From Hemicordylus capensis (taxonomy: Eukaryota; Chordata; Lepidosauria; Squamata; Cordylidae), in NCBI RefSeq assembly GCF_027244095.1, contig NC_069657.1, positions 146,316,857-146,380,856 of the forward strand: a stretch of 64,000 nucleotides of DNA, given 5' to 3'. Numbering within the stretch: position 1 is the stretch's first letter; each line of letters starts with the position of its first letter. The notes beneath the pieces are model-generated. The model was not told where the DNA came from. It searched no databases and saw nothing but the letters and a program-made list of their open reading frames with translations. A program made the position numbers and the translations under genes. Of this stretch, positions 45,480-57,177 are shown in pieces.

Positions 45480-45760
45480 GGTGATTCTTACGATCAGTGG
45501 AAAGCGGTCTAAGGGAGCTTAGCCCACTTTCCACAGACTGTGGGAACCACCGGGCTTGCAGGCGAGCCCGGTTTCCCCTAAGCGGGTAACCCATTTAAAT
45601 ACCCCTCCCCTTAGCCCAGGTTAGCGGAGCGAGCAATCCGCTAACCCTGGTTTTCTGATCGTGTATTGCCGCAGCATGGCTCCGCGCTGCAGCAACACAC
45701 AAGAAGATCCCCTTCTCCCCACAGAACCCCCTCCGGCGGGTCTCACTGATTGTTAGACTC
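45480..45760. mobile_element. Unclassified GC-rich segment
   Basis: Contains GGGAGCTTAGCCC, GGTTAGCGGAGCGAGCAATC and CCGCTAACC. Similar in style to the insertion at 41584-42045; no ends found. Confidence 0.35.
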
Positions 45761-45855
45761 ACCTCAGAATGTAGGATTGTTACATCTCAAAACATGGACA
45801 TCAACCATATGCATCGAACTGTTCTTTAGCATTCATAACACTGAAACTCATATTT

Positions 45856-46045
45856 AGGAACATAGGAACCTGCCTTATTCCAAGTCAGACCATTGGTCCA
45901 TCTAGCTCAGTATTGTCTCCACAGACAATACTGTGGAGTCTGTCTGTCTCAATTGTCTCCACAGACAGGCTGCAGCTCTCCGAGGTTTCAGACAAGAGTC
46001 TTTCCTAGCCCTACTTGGAGAGGCTGGGGGTTGAAATTGGGAGAT
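45856..46045 (-). mobile_element. 5S-headed SINE, partial
   Basis: Minus-strand tail and body (GGAACATAGGAACCTGCC, then CATCTAGCTCAGTATTGTCT). A segment TTGTCTCCACAGACA is locally tripled. The 5S head is missing. Confidence 0.7.
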
Positions 46046-46149
46046 GCTCTAACAGTTCCATCTCTTACTTAACGTACATAGTTAACATAAGAAGAGTTCT
46101 GCTATATCAGACTGAGGTCCATCTAGTCCAGCATCCTGCTTTTAGCAAA

Positions 46150-46500
46150 GGACAACCAGTCTTTATTTAAAATATTTATATCCCATCTTTTCAACGATCT
46201 CAAGGCAATTTACAACAATCAGTTAAAAATTATTATTATATTATTGTTATTACAAAAACTGATCTCTCGCTATTCAACAAAAAAGTTCTCAAAGTGGTTT
46301 ACATAACCAATAAATAAGATGGTTGTCTGTCCCAAAGGAACTCACAATCTAAAACTAAACATAAGCTAGAGGTAAACAGCAACCACCACCACCAGAGGGA
46401 TGCTGTGCTGGGGATGGATAGGCACAATTGCTCTTCCCCTGCTAAATATAAGAGAATCTCCACTTGAAAAGGTGCCTCTCTGCAGTTAACAGAGGTTCTA
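46150..46500 (-). mobile_element. L2-type LINE 3' region
   Basis: TTCTCAAAGTGGTTTACATA, CAAAGGAACTCACAATCTAA and CTTCCCCTGCTAAATATAAG are shared with the minus-strand end at 53830-54095. Confidence 0.6.
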
Positions 46501-47111
46501 TCAAAACAATGCAATATAGTAGCTAAAAGAGCGTACAGTCATTCCTCAATAATCGCTAGGGTTCCGTTCTGGCAAACTTTGCCATTAGGGGAACCACGAC
46601 TGCAAAAAGACCTAAAAATAAAGGGAAAAAATATCCCTCCAATTGCTAAAAATCACAAAAAATACTGTAGTATCACCAAGTCACCAAGAAGAATGAGCAG
46701 ATCGAACCTCTGGATATTTTTTGACCCACCCACCCACCCCCGCAAAAAATCACTCAAAGGCATCTTAAATTGGCAAGTGACAGCCAATTCAGCAAGGGTT
46801 AGGAAGAGTCACCAAGAGGAATGAGCAGTTCAAACTTCTGAACCCCACTTCAGATCACGGAAACCCCTCCAAAATAACTTTAAAAAAACCATGGATACTC
46901 AGGTCGCAGCTGGCAAGACCTGTCATGGTTTCCCATTTGCATATTGTGCAAGGATTTCCAGGGAAGCCATTCGCAATTACCAACTTGCACATAAAGTGGG
47001 GGAGGGGGTTAAGAGAGGTTAAAACCAGCTTCCAGATAACTCTGGGAAGCTGCCAACAGGGCATGAAAGCAATAGCCCTCTCCCATTGTCCCCCAGCACC
47101 TACTACAAAGG

Positions 47112-47175
47112 CATTCATTCATTCATTCATTCATTCATTCATTCATTCATTCATTCTCTCTCTCTCTCTCTCTCC
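47112..47175. repeat. (ATTC)n followed by (TC)n
   Basis: About 11 ATTC units then about 10 TC units. Confidence 0.93.
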
Positions 47176-47609
47176 ACCCACATATATATAATGCTTCAGG
47201 GCTCAATATATGATACTTCAGGGCTCAGTCATGGCATTCAGAAGTCATGAGTTGATCTCTGGTGGTTGTTTCTTTTCCTGGCTCAGATTATTATTGTTGA
47301 TTTAAAATGCTTCTCCGCACCTGCTTTGAATTGGCTTCAAGGAGCCTAACAAACATTTAAAAATGCAGCTCTGAGATAGAACAAAAACATATTAAAAAGA
47401 AACTAAACTGAAAATGAAACAAAAATTGGTGGTGGTGGTGGTGAACACAGGAACAGAACGAAACAGCAGATTAAGCGCAACAAAACAAATCCTCATGTAC
47501 CACCAATCTTCAAATGCCTGTTTATACAAAGCTGAATTAACTTGGCACCAAAAATCAGTCAATCAAGGAGCCAGGTGAGCAACCCAAGGAAGACATTTCC
47601 AAAACCAGG

Positions 47610-47801
47610 GTGGGTGCCAGTGGTCCCGCAATTTTTTCCCATCTCTGTGCAGAATCAGTTTTGTTCTGGGCAACAGTATCAAGGCACATGCATCAGAGTG
47701 GGGTCTTCCTGATTCAACCTGAGTGGGATCTAAAATCAACTGAGCAGACATCCAAAAATTTGTGAGCATGCGTACTCCTTAGAGGGATCAGTGGTGGGTG
47801 C
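47610..47801 (+). mobile_element. hAT MITE, CAGTGTTCCCTCTAA family (47618-47793)
   Basis: 176 bp, CAGTGGTCCC to GAGGGATCAGTG, with exact 8-bp duplication GTGGGTGC on both sides. Confidence 0.87.
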
Positions 47802-48277
47802 CATCACAGAAAAGGCCCCATCTCTGGTAGCCAGCCACATAACCTGTGGAGGTGGGGCATCCTGAGCAGGGCCACAGATGACAGCTTTAGCAAATGGGCA
47901 GGTTCATGTGGGAGGATGCAGTTCTCCAGATACCCAAGTCTAAACCATTCAATCTCTGCAACTGGTCTATGTTAACATAAGGAATGCTGGGCTTAATAAT
48001 GAGGACAATACAGATGCTGGGCTTAATAATGAGGACAAGTCTTATCATAAATAACTTGTACATTACCTAAGATTCTGATCCTAAGCACATTGACAAATTA
48101 AGTCTCATTGAACTCGGTGAGATATCCTTCTCAGTTAACATGCTTAAGTTATTATTTCCCCCAAACTAAGAGATATCTCCAAAGGAAGGGGATTAGGACT
48201 TTTAAGTGGACAAATGATGTAGAAATTAAGTTAAATTTTGTACACTGACTAGAGATGCACATATGACATATCAGGGG

Positions 48278-48516
48278 GTATAAAAATAGCAATAGCAATA
48301 GCAATAGCACTTACATTTATATACCGCTCTATAGCCGGAGCTCTCTAAGCGGTTTACAATGATTTAGCATATTGCCCCCAACATTCTGGGTACTCATTTT
48401 ACTGACCTCGGAAGGATGGAAGGCTGAGTCAACCTTGAGCCCCTGGTCAGGATCGAACTTGTAACCTTCTGGTTACAGGGCGGCAGTTTTTACCACTGCG
48501 CCACCAGGGGCTCATA
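48278..48516 (-). mobile_element. tRNA-derived SINE with (ATTGCT)n tail
   Basis: Minus strand: GAGCCCCTGGTGGCGCAGTG (A box), AGGTTACAAGTTCGATCCTG (B box), body CCTTCCATCCTTCCGAGGTC, tail GAGCGGTATATAAATGTAAG and (ATTGCT)n. A near-identical copy is at 57178. Confidence 0.85.
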
Positions 48517-48519
48517 AAA

Positions 48520-49519
48520 ATATGATAAATACATAAAAACAGAAACCACTAGGAGTCAAAACTAGTCAAAACTACTAGCAGTCAAGAAGTTTCACATTTT
48601 CTCATCCATGTGAAAGTTTTGTTCTCCAGTTCCAAACACGGTGTGAGGGTTGCAGTGGTTAGTAGTGGGGACAATGCCCTCTGTCCCCACCACTGAGTAA
48701 CCACTACAGAGTAACCATGCTCAGAGAGACACTCGCCATGATCATTTTCCATATTCAAGAGCTGAGCCTCTAAGTTCTGAAATCAGCCTTTGGCAAATCC
48801 CTACTGAATAAAAGCTTTGGTTTTGTTATCCTTAAGGGCAAAAAAAGCGGGGGGGGGGGGAGGAGATACAGCAGGCAGCACCAGAGCACAGTTCTCTTGA
48901 ATGAAACTTAATTGCTGTGTTCTTGGATTTCCAATCTGTTTTATGCTGGTTTTGGTGCTCCTGGTTTTGTTTTGTTTTTTAAAATAATTCTTATTGATTG
49001 TATTATTGCTCTTTTTAAAATTATGCTTGCTGTCTTGAAAGTCTTTCAGCTTATAACATAGAATCTGGAATCCCTGTAGTATCACCACCACCACATTTCC
49101 AGGAAAAAGAAAAGCTGGGGCTGCATTCTGCCAGGAAACACACTCTCTGGCCTTACATGTAAATCAGTTAAGACTAAACTGCTTCTGAGCAGATACGGAG
49201 TGCATTTACCTCATTATGAATAACTGCAGGGGGGGGGGAGTCAGTCCCCATGTTCTGGGACAAAGGATGTGGAGATGTGGGGGGCGGGGGAACTGCCACC
49301 GCCCACTCCGCGGCCTTCTTCAAAGAGGCACGAGGGGGGAGAGCAAACTGTGCTCAAGCTGTTGCCCAGCCAGCCAGTATACCCCACCCCTCTCTCAGGG
49401 ACCCACCAGAGTGAGACATTTGTCCGGGGTCGGATTTCTCTGTAGTTATTCATGATAGTGACAGAATTTCACTCAGCAACAGTTCCTTTAATCTTACATA
49501 TGCTTCAAAGAGCAGAGGA
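48520..49519. other. Intergenic, no gene recognised
   Basis: Sequence upstream of the RAB15 CpG island; a G-run at 48850-48861. No gene or delimited repeat seen. Confidence 0.4.
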
Positions 49520-50155
49520 GCCCTGGCGCTGGAAATGGCTAGAGCGCAGCCGCGAAACCCTGACCGTAAACAGCGCATACAAGACCGCGGCTGCTCTTGG
49601 CCCGCTTGCCTTCATTCATTCAAGCGGGCCGCCTTCTCACATTCTCCACCCCTTCTGCAGATTGCCGGGCACGTGGTCCACAGGCAGCGCGCTCGCTGGA
49701 CGGCGCAATTTTGCCAGCAACAAGGGAAACGAGGCGCGCTGGCTCCATCCGTGTGTCCCAGCTTTGCGCCCCCGCCGCACTCTCCTTGTGCGTTCCTGTG
49801 TCCCCCGCACTCTCCAACCGGGAGCAGCAACAACAGCACCACCTTCTACCCCTCCCCTGCCTGCCGCGCCTAGTGAGGAAGTGATTCCCCACAACCACCA
49901 GCCTCCCCCGATTTCTCCCGGAAAGTCGGACTGGCGCGCTCCTCTGGCTCTCCCCCCGGCGGCTCATCTGAGCAATCGAAGCGGCAGAGCTGCGAGCTCA
50001 GTCGTCTCCTCCCTGCCGCGCCACCAGCGCTTGGTCTCGCTGCAGGGGCTGCCGCCCGGGACTGACGCTCGGACGCCGCCGCCGCCGCCAGCGGAAAGCG
50101 CTCAGCTGGGATGGCCGCGAGCGCAGCGCGGGGCTGAAGCCGGAGCGGCCCCGCC
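49520..50155 (+). promoter_or_regulatory. RAB15: RAB15 CpG island promoter and 5' leader
   Basis: From about 49520 the sequence becomes strongly GC- and CpG-rich, continuing past the start codon to about 50460. It has GC boxes and CCGCCGCCG runs but no TATA box, the form of a CpG-island promoter. Long open frames here in several registers are a result of base composition and not genes. The transcription start is not resolved. Confidence 0.65.
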
Positions 50156-50279
50156 ATGGCCAAGCAGTACGACGTGCTCTTTCGCCTGCTGCTCATCGGG
50201 GACTCGGGCGTGGGCAAGACCTGCCTGCTGTGCCGCTTCACCGACAACGAGTTCCACCCTTCGCACATCTCCACAATCG
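50156..50279 (+). CDS. RAB15: RAB15 coding exon 1 (residues 1-41 plus one base); gene runs on beyond the window
   Basis: RAB15 is a Rab-family small GTPase of endosomes and recycling vesicles, best known from neurons and other secretory cells. The exon encodes [20 protein letters not shown] then [21 protein letters not shown], identical to mammalian RAB15 as I recall it except Pro for Ser at residue 35. The P-loop GDSGVGKT is at residues 15-22, with the start of switch I after it. The ATG has a strong Kozak context (CCGCCATGG). The exon ends ATCG/GTACTG, a donor weak at positions +4 and +5, in phase 1. No VDFKMKTIEVDG exon was found before 64000, so intron 1 is at least 13.7 kb. No cysteine-tail exon is in view. 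Confidence 0.93.
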
Positions 50280-50459
50280 GTACTGAGCGGGGGAAGTGGG
50301 GCGAGGGAGGGGCGGGGGAGGGGGGGGGAGGAAGACCAGGGGATCTGGCAGCCCGGCCTCTCCACCACCTTCATCGGGGACAAAGGCGTAGGAGAGCGCA
50401 CAAGACCCGGCTCGAGCTAGGGGGAGCCTGGGCTGCTACCCTTTGTGTGTCGTCGGGGG

Positions 50460-51600
50460 TCCGTCCGACCCGAGGAAAGGAGATCGGATGGGCAGCAGCA
50501 CCTGGGGCGTTTGGGCTTAGCCGCTGCTCTCCTTCTGCTCTCTTTGTCGAGGGGGTGAGGGCACTGCGTGTAAAGGCACTGCGTCTTTGCCACGGATTCG
50601 TGAGCGAATCTACCTGCACAGCTGTTCATAGTAAACCCAGAGGGAGAACCGGGAGGGGCATTCAGATCTGAGGCTCGGAAGCCCCGAAACAGGGCGGGCA
50701 CCCCCATTAAGAGCCAGGCCATGATGACGAAAGGCTTCCTTCCTCCCCCTCCCGCCCCAGCAAAACCTGCCTCTCCTAGTGCCGTAGCTTCCAGTACCTG
50801 TTAGATGCTGCTGCACCAATGCCTGCGGCCCTTTTGCTGGTGTCGCCTCAGTTGTAAGGTGGCAGTTTTAATTCAATAATCCTCCAGTCTCCAGTTACTG
50901 TACATGTTGCTGCTGCTGGATGCAGTAATGCCAGCCCAGCTCATCTCAGAGGTGAAAATATCCTAAAACATGAGGTAGGCATCAAACCATGAGTCATATG
51001 AAGGGGGAGTAGAGGGAGAAAGCAAGGGGAAGGCCTTTTTAATTTCTGTAATTGGCAGGGGTGGTTTTTGCTAGTTCTAGGGAATAAGGTCTGCTTCTCA
51101 CATGTTTTAAATACACCTGGCCCATTACTCAGGGTTGTAAACATAGATGGGTCTGCTTCGGAGCATCTGCTCTTGGTGAGTGCATGCATATATCTTGAGA
51201 CTCTGGAAGGAACTCGGCAGCTACTGTTTAAGCCCATTCTATTTTTAGGCACAGAAATGACTTGTGGGAGCGTGCTCCTGAGCACATAACGGAGCATGTG
51301 TAGCATCCCTAAGAGATCCTAAACACTGGCTCCATGAGAGAATGCCTTGCTTTCTTCGCATCCGAGTTGTTTTGAATCCCGCAGACCTTTTTTGAAGCTG
51401 GTCAAGGCTCAAAGATGATTAATTGGGGTCTTAGACCAGAATCTGTTTGTAGTGCCAGGCCTTAGCCATGAAACCTATGAACAAAACATATGCACCTTTT
51501 AAGCACAAGTGGAGGGTTCCCTGTGAATGACCTCAGTCAAATCGCATGCTTCTGAAATCAGGGACAGGGATTTCAGGTCGGAAGGTTATGCTTTCATGCC
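50460..51600. other. RAB15 intron 1, no gene recognised
   Basis: GC-rich at first, then ordinary intron sequence. No second RAB15 exon. Confidence 0.45.
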
Positions 51601-51601
51601 T

Positions 51602-51608
51602 TTTATTT

Positions 51609-51665
<57 letters not shown>

Positions 51666-51722
51666 ATTTATATCCTGCTCTTCCTCCAAGGAGCCCAGAG
51701 CGGTGTACTACATACTTGAGTT
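51602..51722 (-). mobile_element. MIR-like SINE tail with long (TTA)n
   Basis: A (TTA)n tract at about 51615-51664 is followed by ATATCCTGCTCTTCCTCCAA then GGAGCCCAGAGCGGTGTACT, the L2-like end of the SINE at 9765. The rest is missing. Confidence 0.75.
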
Positions 51723-51908
51723 TCTCTTTCTTTTTAGAAATTAAACTCTGCAGAAATCACTTGTAAATCTGTTGGAGTCCACTAGATGTGGAAAATGGAG
51801 TGTGAGACCTAGTCATGATGATGTGACTGTGCTTCTGCATCGACCTTTAACCCTATCTGCTGAGGGCAAAATGTTGATATTGGGTGGACAGTTTCTATGG
51901 AAACCATC

Positions 51909-52127
51909 AACCCAACCATTGTTCCCTCTGATCTTTTTTCATCTGTGTATGGAATAAGTTTTGTTCTGGGTAGCAATATCAAGGCAGTGTGTGAGTGTGC
52001 ATGCACATTCGGAGTGGGGGCCTTCCTGATTCAACCTGAGCAGGATCTATAATTAACTGAACAGACATTAAAAAAACATGTGAGCGCATGCATGTGCACA
52101 TGCCTTAGAGGGAACACTGCACCTAAC
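51909..52127 (+). mobile_element. hAT MITE, CAGTGTTCCCTCTAA family (51917-52119)
   Basis: 203 bp, CATTGTTCCCTCTGA to TTAGAGGGAACACTG, flanks AACCCAAC and CACCTAAC (6 of 8). Confidence 0.78.
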
Positions 52128-53107
52128 CATAGCCTTTACCCTACTCTTAGTGCTAGGTATGCATAGCCTATGGCTCGACTAATCACACTGGCTGGCATCT
52201 TGACTAAATTTACTGGAGAAAATCCTGTTGAAACGTAGTGTTCTTCTGGAGTAACTCCTGAGTAGTACTACTGAGTCCACTAGATGTGAGTATCAAGATG
52301 CCGGTTACTAGTAACTGGGCACTAGGCAGCATTGCTTATGGACATGCCTGTGTTGATGCCCATTCATTTAAAGCAGGAGTGGGAGAAATAATGGTTTTGC
52401 TAAATTGATAGTGATGGAAAGCCCTTAAACAGAAATGGTGTGGTGGGTGCACAGGGGAACCTTGTATCCACATTGCCGTGTAGTTGTGCAAACTTTGCCC
52501 AACACAATAACACCCTCTGCGGTAAAGGCAAAAAGTACATCTAAAGTAGGATGAGGTTCAGATTGGAGAGTGTCCCCAAACAATCTGATTTAATAATACC
52601 AGTGGTCACCATGATGCCATAAGGAAAATGTCAAATCATTGGGAAGTTGGGTCACTGGGTTATGAGTCCTCTAAATTCTTCCAGCCTGTAAACCTCTTAG
52701 TGGAACTAGCTGTTTCCTTTCATTGTAACTTTAGTTAAAAATAGAAGTAGTTATCCAATCTACTAAAAAGCACTTTAGGCCAAAGTATAGCAACAACACA
52801 GTCAAGGTTCTCTATATGATTTCTGTTGATGGTGTAACTCAGAGGTTCCAAACAGGAGGTACTCGTACCCAGTCGGGTACTTGAAGGGCTCCCAGGGGGT
52901 ACCTGGAGCCCTCCTGCCTTCTCATGCTGCAACCCATCTGAGGATTGCAAGCTTGAAATAAACATGTCCTCTGTGATGTGTCTGCTGCAGAAGAGGAGGG
53001 AGGAGAGTGAAGACTCCTCCTCTGCTGCTGATTGGTTGACTATGTGCTGAAGCTCAGCATAACCCTCCCCTCAGCCCGACTAATGGGTTCCAGAGAATTA
53101 GCACTGA

Positions 53108-53362
53108 GTAAAGTGTGCCATCGAGTTGATGTCGATTCCTGGCAACCACAGAGCCCTGTGGTTGTATTTGGTAGAATACAGGAGGGGTTTAGCATTGCCA
53201 TCTCCTGTGCAGAATGAGCTGATGCCTTTCAGCATCTTCCTATATTGCTGCTGCCTGATATAGGTGTTTCTCATAGTCTGGGAAACATACCAGTGGGGAT
53301 TCGAACCGGCAACCTCTGGCTTGCTAATCAAGTCATTTCCCCATTGGGCCACTTCCCATTGA
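53108..53362 (-). mobile_element. Sauria-type SINE nested in an hAT element
   Basis: Minus strand: GGCCCAATGGGGAAATGACT (A box), AGGTTGCCGGTTCGAATCCC (B box), body GATGCTGAAAGGCATCAGCT, BovB-like end AGGAATCGACATCAACTCGA. About 255 bp. Confidence 0.87.
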
Positions 53363-53492
53363 AATTAACAGGCCCATTAACTTCAATAATGCTCTGACTA
53401 TGAGTAATTTAGTATGGATACGAGCCAGTGACGAGCAGCCTGTCTCCCTAACTGTAACTCTTAAATTTGTGTTTTTATATATGTATGTGTGT

Positions 53493-53493
<1 letters not shown>

Positions 53494-53538
<45 letters not shown>

Positions 53539-53540
53539 CC
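53494..53540. repeat. (TC)n microsatellite
   Basis: About 23 TC units with one interruption. Confidence 0.93.
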
Positions 53541-53829
53541 CTAAATGTTACAGCTATGAGACAGGCTACTCCAGTATTCCAATGGGAGTACCCTCCCTCC
53601 CTCCATGGGGTACCTGAGCTGAAGGTTTGTGACAGAATGGGTACATTTGTTAGAAAAGGTTGGGAACTCCTGGTGTAACTTATCGTATTCGCTTGTCACT
53701 TCAGCTTGGAAGATGTGTGGGTATGGGGCTGGCCCTAAGATAATGAGCACCTTTGGTGCACCCCACCCCAGCAGCTAGTTTATCAGTGCTGTCAAGCTGC
53801 ATGGCTTGTGCAAGTTTAGCTTGGCTCCC

Positions 53830-54095
53830 CCATTGTTTGTTTGTTTGTTTGTTATTTCTATACCACCCTTCCAAAAATGGCTCAGGGCGGTTAACACAGA
53901 GAAATAACAAATAAACAAGATGGCTCCCTGTCCCCAAAGGGCTCACAATCTAATAGAAACATAAGACAGACACCAGTAACGGTCACTGGAGGTACTGTGC
54001 TGGGGGTGGATAGGGCCAGCTACTCTCCCCCTGCTAAATAAAGAGAATCACCATGTTTAAAAGGTGCCTCTTTGCCAAGTTAGCAGGGGTGTAGA
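53830..54095 (-). mobile_element. L2-type LINE 3' end
   Basis: CCACCCTTCCAAAAATGGCT then CAGGGCGGTTAACACAGAGA and CCCTGCTAAATAAAGAGAAT; the inverse of the copy at 22780. Confidence 0.65.
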
Positions 54096-54114
54096 AGACC
54101 TGGGTGACCACCCA

Positions 54115-54384
54115 GTTTGCCCATCCCCTAATGGCACAACAGGAAATGACTTGCCTAGCAAGCATGAGGTTGCCGGTTCGAATCCCTGCTGGTATCTTTC
54201 CCAGACCATGGGAAACACCTATACCGGGCAACAGTGATACAGGAAGATGCTGAAAGGCATCTTCTCATACTGTGCAGGAGGAGGCAATGGTAAACCCCTC
54301 CTTTATTCTACCAAAGACAACCATGGGGCTCTGTGGTTGCCAGGAGTCAACACCGACTCAACGGCACTCTTTACCTTTAAGGCT
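54115..54384 (+). mobile_element. Sauria-type SINE, full length
   Basis: A box TGGCACAACAGGAAATGACT, B box GAGGTTGCCGGTTCGAATCC, body ACCTATACCGGGCAACAGTG, GATGCTGAAAGGCATCTTCT, GGCAATGGTAAACCCCTCCT, and BovB-like 3' end GTTGCCAGGAGTCAACACCG then ACTCAACGGCACTCTTTACC. The best copy in the window. Confidence 0.9.
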
Positions 54385-55242
54385 GGCTGGCCCTGTGTGG
54401 ATACAAAGGGTGGGGGTGCAGGTGCCTGAGTGGTGCAGCATTTTTCTTCAGTCCATTCATCCATGAGTCCAGTAGAGTCATGGCTAAATTGTCGAAAGTT
54501 GAGGTGGACCTCCTGTCAAGGATTAGAGCAGTTGCTAACAGAGGAGTGATGGCCTCTGAAATACATATCTGAAATACAGTCTTCCCCTAGTACTCCAGTT
54601 TGTCTCGGGCAGACCAGAAACCAGAGCTTTGAAGATCACAGGAATATGTTGAATCTATTAATGGCAAAGTTCACCATTGATCAGTCCTTAAGCTGGATAT
54701 TTCAGTGTTTATTTTTCAGGCAGAAGCATATTTTCCTATCATGGGCTATTTTAGGAAATGGAACCAAGATGCAGGATGGGATGAAATTATCTTGCTTTTT
54801 GTGTTTCCCTTGTTTTAAAATGCATCTGTACTTTGAAAAAAATCTTAAGGAGCACTAGTTTGGAACATTAGTTGTATCAGTCAGTTAACCAAAGAGTTTC
54901 ATAGACTGAAATCTGGGTGTTCCACCTTTCATAATTTGCATGATGATAGAAACTGTAGCTGCCTTAATATCTAATATTGCATTTTCTGGGATGATCAAAC
55001 TGGTTCCTGGTATATCTTGGATTGTTTCATGGTGAACCACAGCATCTTCCATAAACTATTGCTACATTTTCTAACAGTGTGCTGAGATGCTTTAGACTCT
55101 TTTGTATTAGTTCTGTTCCAGTATTTTTGTCCGGTATGAATGGTTGCTTCATATACTACATTTGTGGTGGTACATATTGCATACTTGCAGTGTGTACCAC
55201 AACAACTATAACCATTAAACTAGCTATATAGCTCTTCAGCTG

Positions 55243-55244
55243 AT

Positions 55245-55291
<47 letters not shown>

Positions 55292-55370
55292 TTATATTTA
55301 TATTTATATCCCGCTCTACTTCTGAGAAGCTCAGAGCAGTGTACATGCTTATTTTTATCCTATGTATGCA
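55243..55370 (-). mobile_element. (TTTA)n tract and SINE/L2 tail
   Basis: About 13 TTTA units (55243-55294) then TATATCCCGCTCTACTTCTG and AGCTCAGAGCAGTGTACATG, a MIR-like SINE or L2 tail. Confidence 0.6.
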
Positions 55371-55728
55371 GTGGGTGTATATCAGTCAGAGTAAACACAA
55401 TTTTAAAAAGCAATTCACATGGCCTTTCAAACATCACAGTATTAATCTGTGATCTCTGAAAAGCCAGTATTTCAGAAACTGCATTATTAGCAGGTGTGCA
55501 GTGTGTACTTACTAACAGTGCAATGTGGATCTCGAATAGAGCAGTTTCTAGGAATTTCACAATAACTAAGCCAAGGTTTGACAAATCCCAGGCGATAGGT
55601 AACCATGCCACCTAGAAATTTAACCATGCCACCTAGACTAGGATATTCAGAAGTAGGATTATTTCATAAAAATTGTATTTGTCTTAGGCAGCCCCCTTTC
55701 TGTTCTAAGTATGGTACTTGTAAAGGGA

Positions 55729-56688
55729 ATAAAGAATAGGGGTGTGCACGGAACTGGTTTTGGCAATTTGGTTTGAATTTGAACTGAACTGCAGTGGTCC
55801 ATGAGCCAGTTTGGTCAAACTGGCTGGCAGTCTGCTCCATTCAGTCAAAGAGGTTCAAACCGGTTTGACTCAGTTCCAGAGACTCTGCTCGTAAAGGGGA
55901 ATCTGGTGAGGATTCCCCTTTACAAGCAAAAGGGAATCCTTCCTCTAAAAGGATTCTAAGGGTGGCTGGGGGATGGTGGCAGTGGTGAGAGGGCACTTAC
56001 AGGCTTCAGCAATGGTACATAGGAACACAGGCAGCTGCCATATACTGAGTCAGACCCTTGGTCCATCTAGCTCAGTATTGTCTTCACAGACTGGCAGTGG
56101 CTTCTCCAAGGTTGCAGGCAGGAATCTCCCCCAGCCCTATCTTGGAGATGCTGCCAGGGAGGGAACTTGGAACATTCTGCATGCAAGTATACAGATGCTA
56201 TTCTTAGAGCAGCCTCATCCCCCTAAGGGGTATATCTTACTGTGCTCACATGTGGTCTCCCATTCAAATGCAACCAGGGTGGATTTGAAATGCAACCTGC
56301 TTAGCAAAGGAAATGCAACCTGCATAGCAAAGGTGACCATTCATGCTTGCTACCACAAGATTCCACGGATGTGCAGAGGCCAGAACCGGGCCACCACTGG
56401 CCCACGCTTCTGCGGGGGGAGTGCCAGCAGGGTTTAGAGGAGCCGCTGCCATACTGCTGCTGAAGCCATTAAGTACCCTTTTGTCGTCGCCCCCCCCATC
56501 CACCCTTATATCTCTTTTAGAGGAAGGACTCTGCTACCAGATTCTGCTTTACGATTAGAATCCCTCGATCCGGTCCATATCGGACCAGGCTCAGACAAGC
56601 CACATTTTTTTGAGGCTGGTCTGGTTTGAGTTTGGACCAGTCAAACCCGGTTCAACTTGAACCGGTTCTACACACTGCTAATAAAGAG
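55729..56688. mobile_element. hAT element (55737-56680) with nested 5S SINE
   Basis: Ends TAGGGGTGTGCACGGAACTG and ACCGGTTCTACACACTGCTA, flanked by ATAAAGAA and ATAAAGAG (7 of 8). Same terminal family as 26371-26907. Arms carry inverted CCGGTTTGAC-type segments and GAATCCCCTTTTACAAG-like repeats. A 5S SINE occupies 56017-56361. Confidence 0.78.
56017..56361 (-). mobile_element. 5S-headed SINE nested in an hAT element
   Basis: Minus strand copy with tail ACATAGGAACACAGGCAGCT, body CATCTAGCTCAGTATTGTCT, and a head in which AAATGCAACCTGC-TAGCAAAGG is repeated. About 345 bp. Confidence 0.82.
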
Positions 56689-56689
56689 A

Positions 56690-57177
56690 AGCCCATTTAC
56701 CCCCTCTTGATAATGTTTGTCACTAAGTCCAGTAAGTTTGTAAAGAGTCCATTGTCTCCTAAATTAACCTAAAATAACCTAATGCTATTTCACTCCTGAA
56801 GAATCAGTATGCACGTTTCTATTAAGACACAACTTTGTTTCTGCTTTTTGTGATTTGTTGAAGTGCATACTTCATGATGGGGAGAAAAAGGCTGTCTAAT
56901 ACTACTTTATCATGCCTGAAGTGTGTCCACTCCTATTGGAATGGCAGAAATAGGTAGTTGGAATCCAGGAACCATGTCTCTTTAAAATGGTTTCCAGTGA
57001 GAACCACTTTAAACATTAAGAAGTGATGAGAGAGGAACCATGAGTGACTTACACTTCTTATCCTCATGCTTCTGAATCACACCCAAAGGGGTGAGACATG
57101 TATATCCCAAGTGGAAATGTGTATGTTCTGCTGATGCAGGGACAAAACATACATCTACCTCTTTTCTTTGTAATTGA
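56690..57177. other. RAB15 intron 1, no gene recognised
   Basis: AT-rich intron sequence with nothing delimited. Confidence 0.4.

Larger units (their letters stand above)
52832..53680. mobile_element. hAT element (52840-53672), target duplication GTGTAACT, with nested Sauria SINE
   Basis: 833 bp in total, from CAGAGGTTCCAAACAGGAGG to AAAGGTTGGGAACTCCTG, flanked by exact GTGTAACT (52832-52839, 53673-53680). It contains a Sauria SINE at about 53108-53362 and a (TC)n tract, so the element itself is about 580 bp. The repeated GGTACC-rich ends (GGGGTACCTGGAG, GGGGTACCTGAG) are notable. No transposase. Confidence 0.85.

Noticed and set aside
45109-47175. CRISPR-like array
   Set aside because: The repeats are uninterrupted microsatellites without spacers, in a vertebrate genome.
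49452-50420. 322-codon open frame on the plus strand
   Set aside because: It covers the RAB15 CpG island and overlaps RAB15 exon 1 in another frame; Pro/Ala/Ser-rich with no domain.
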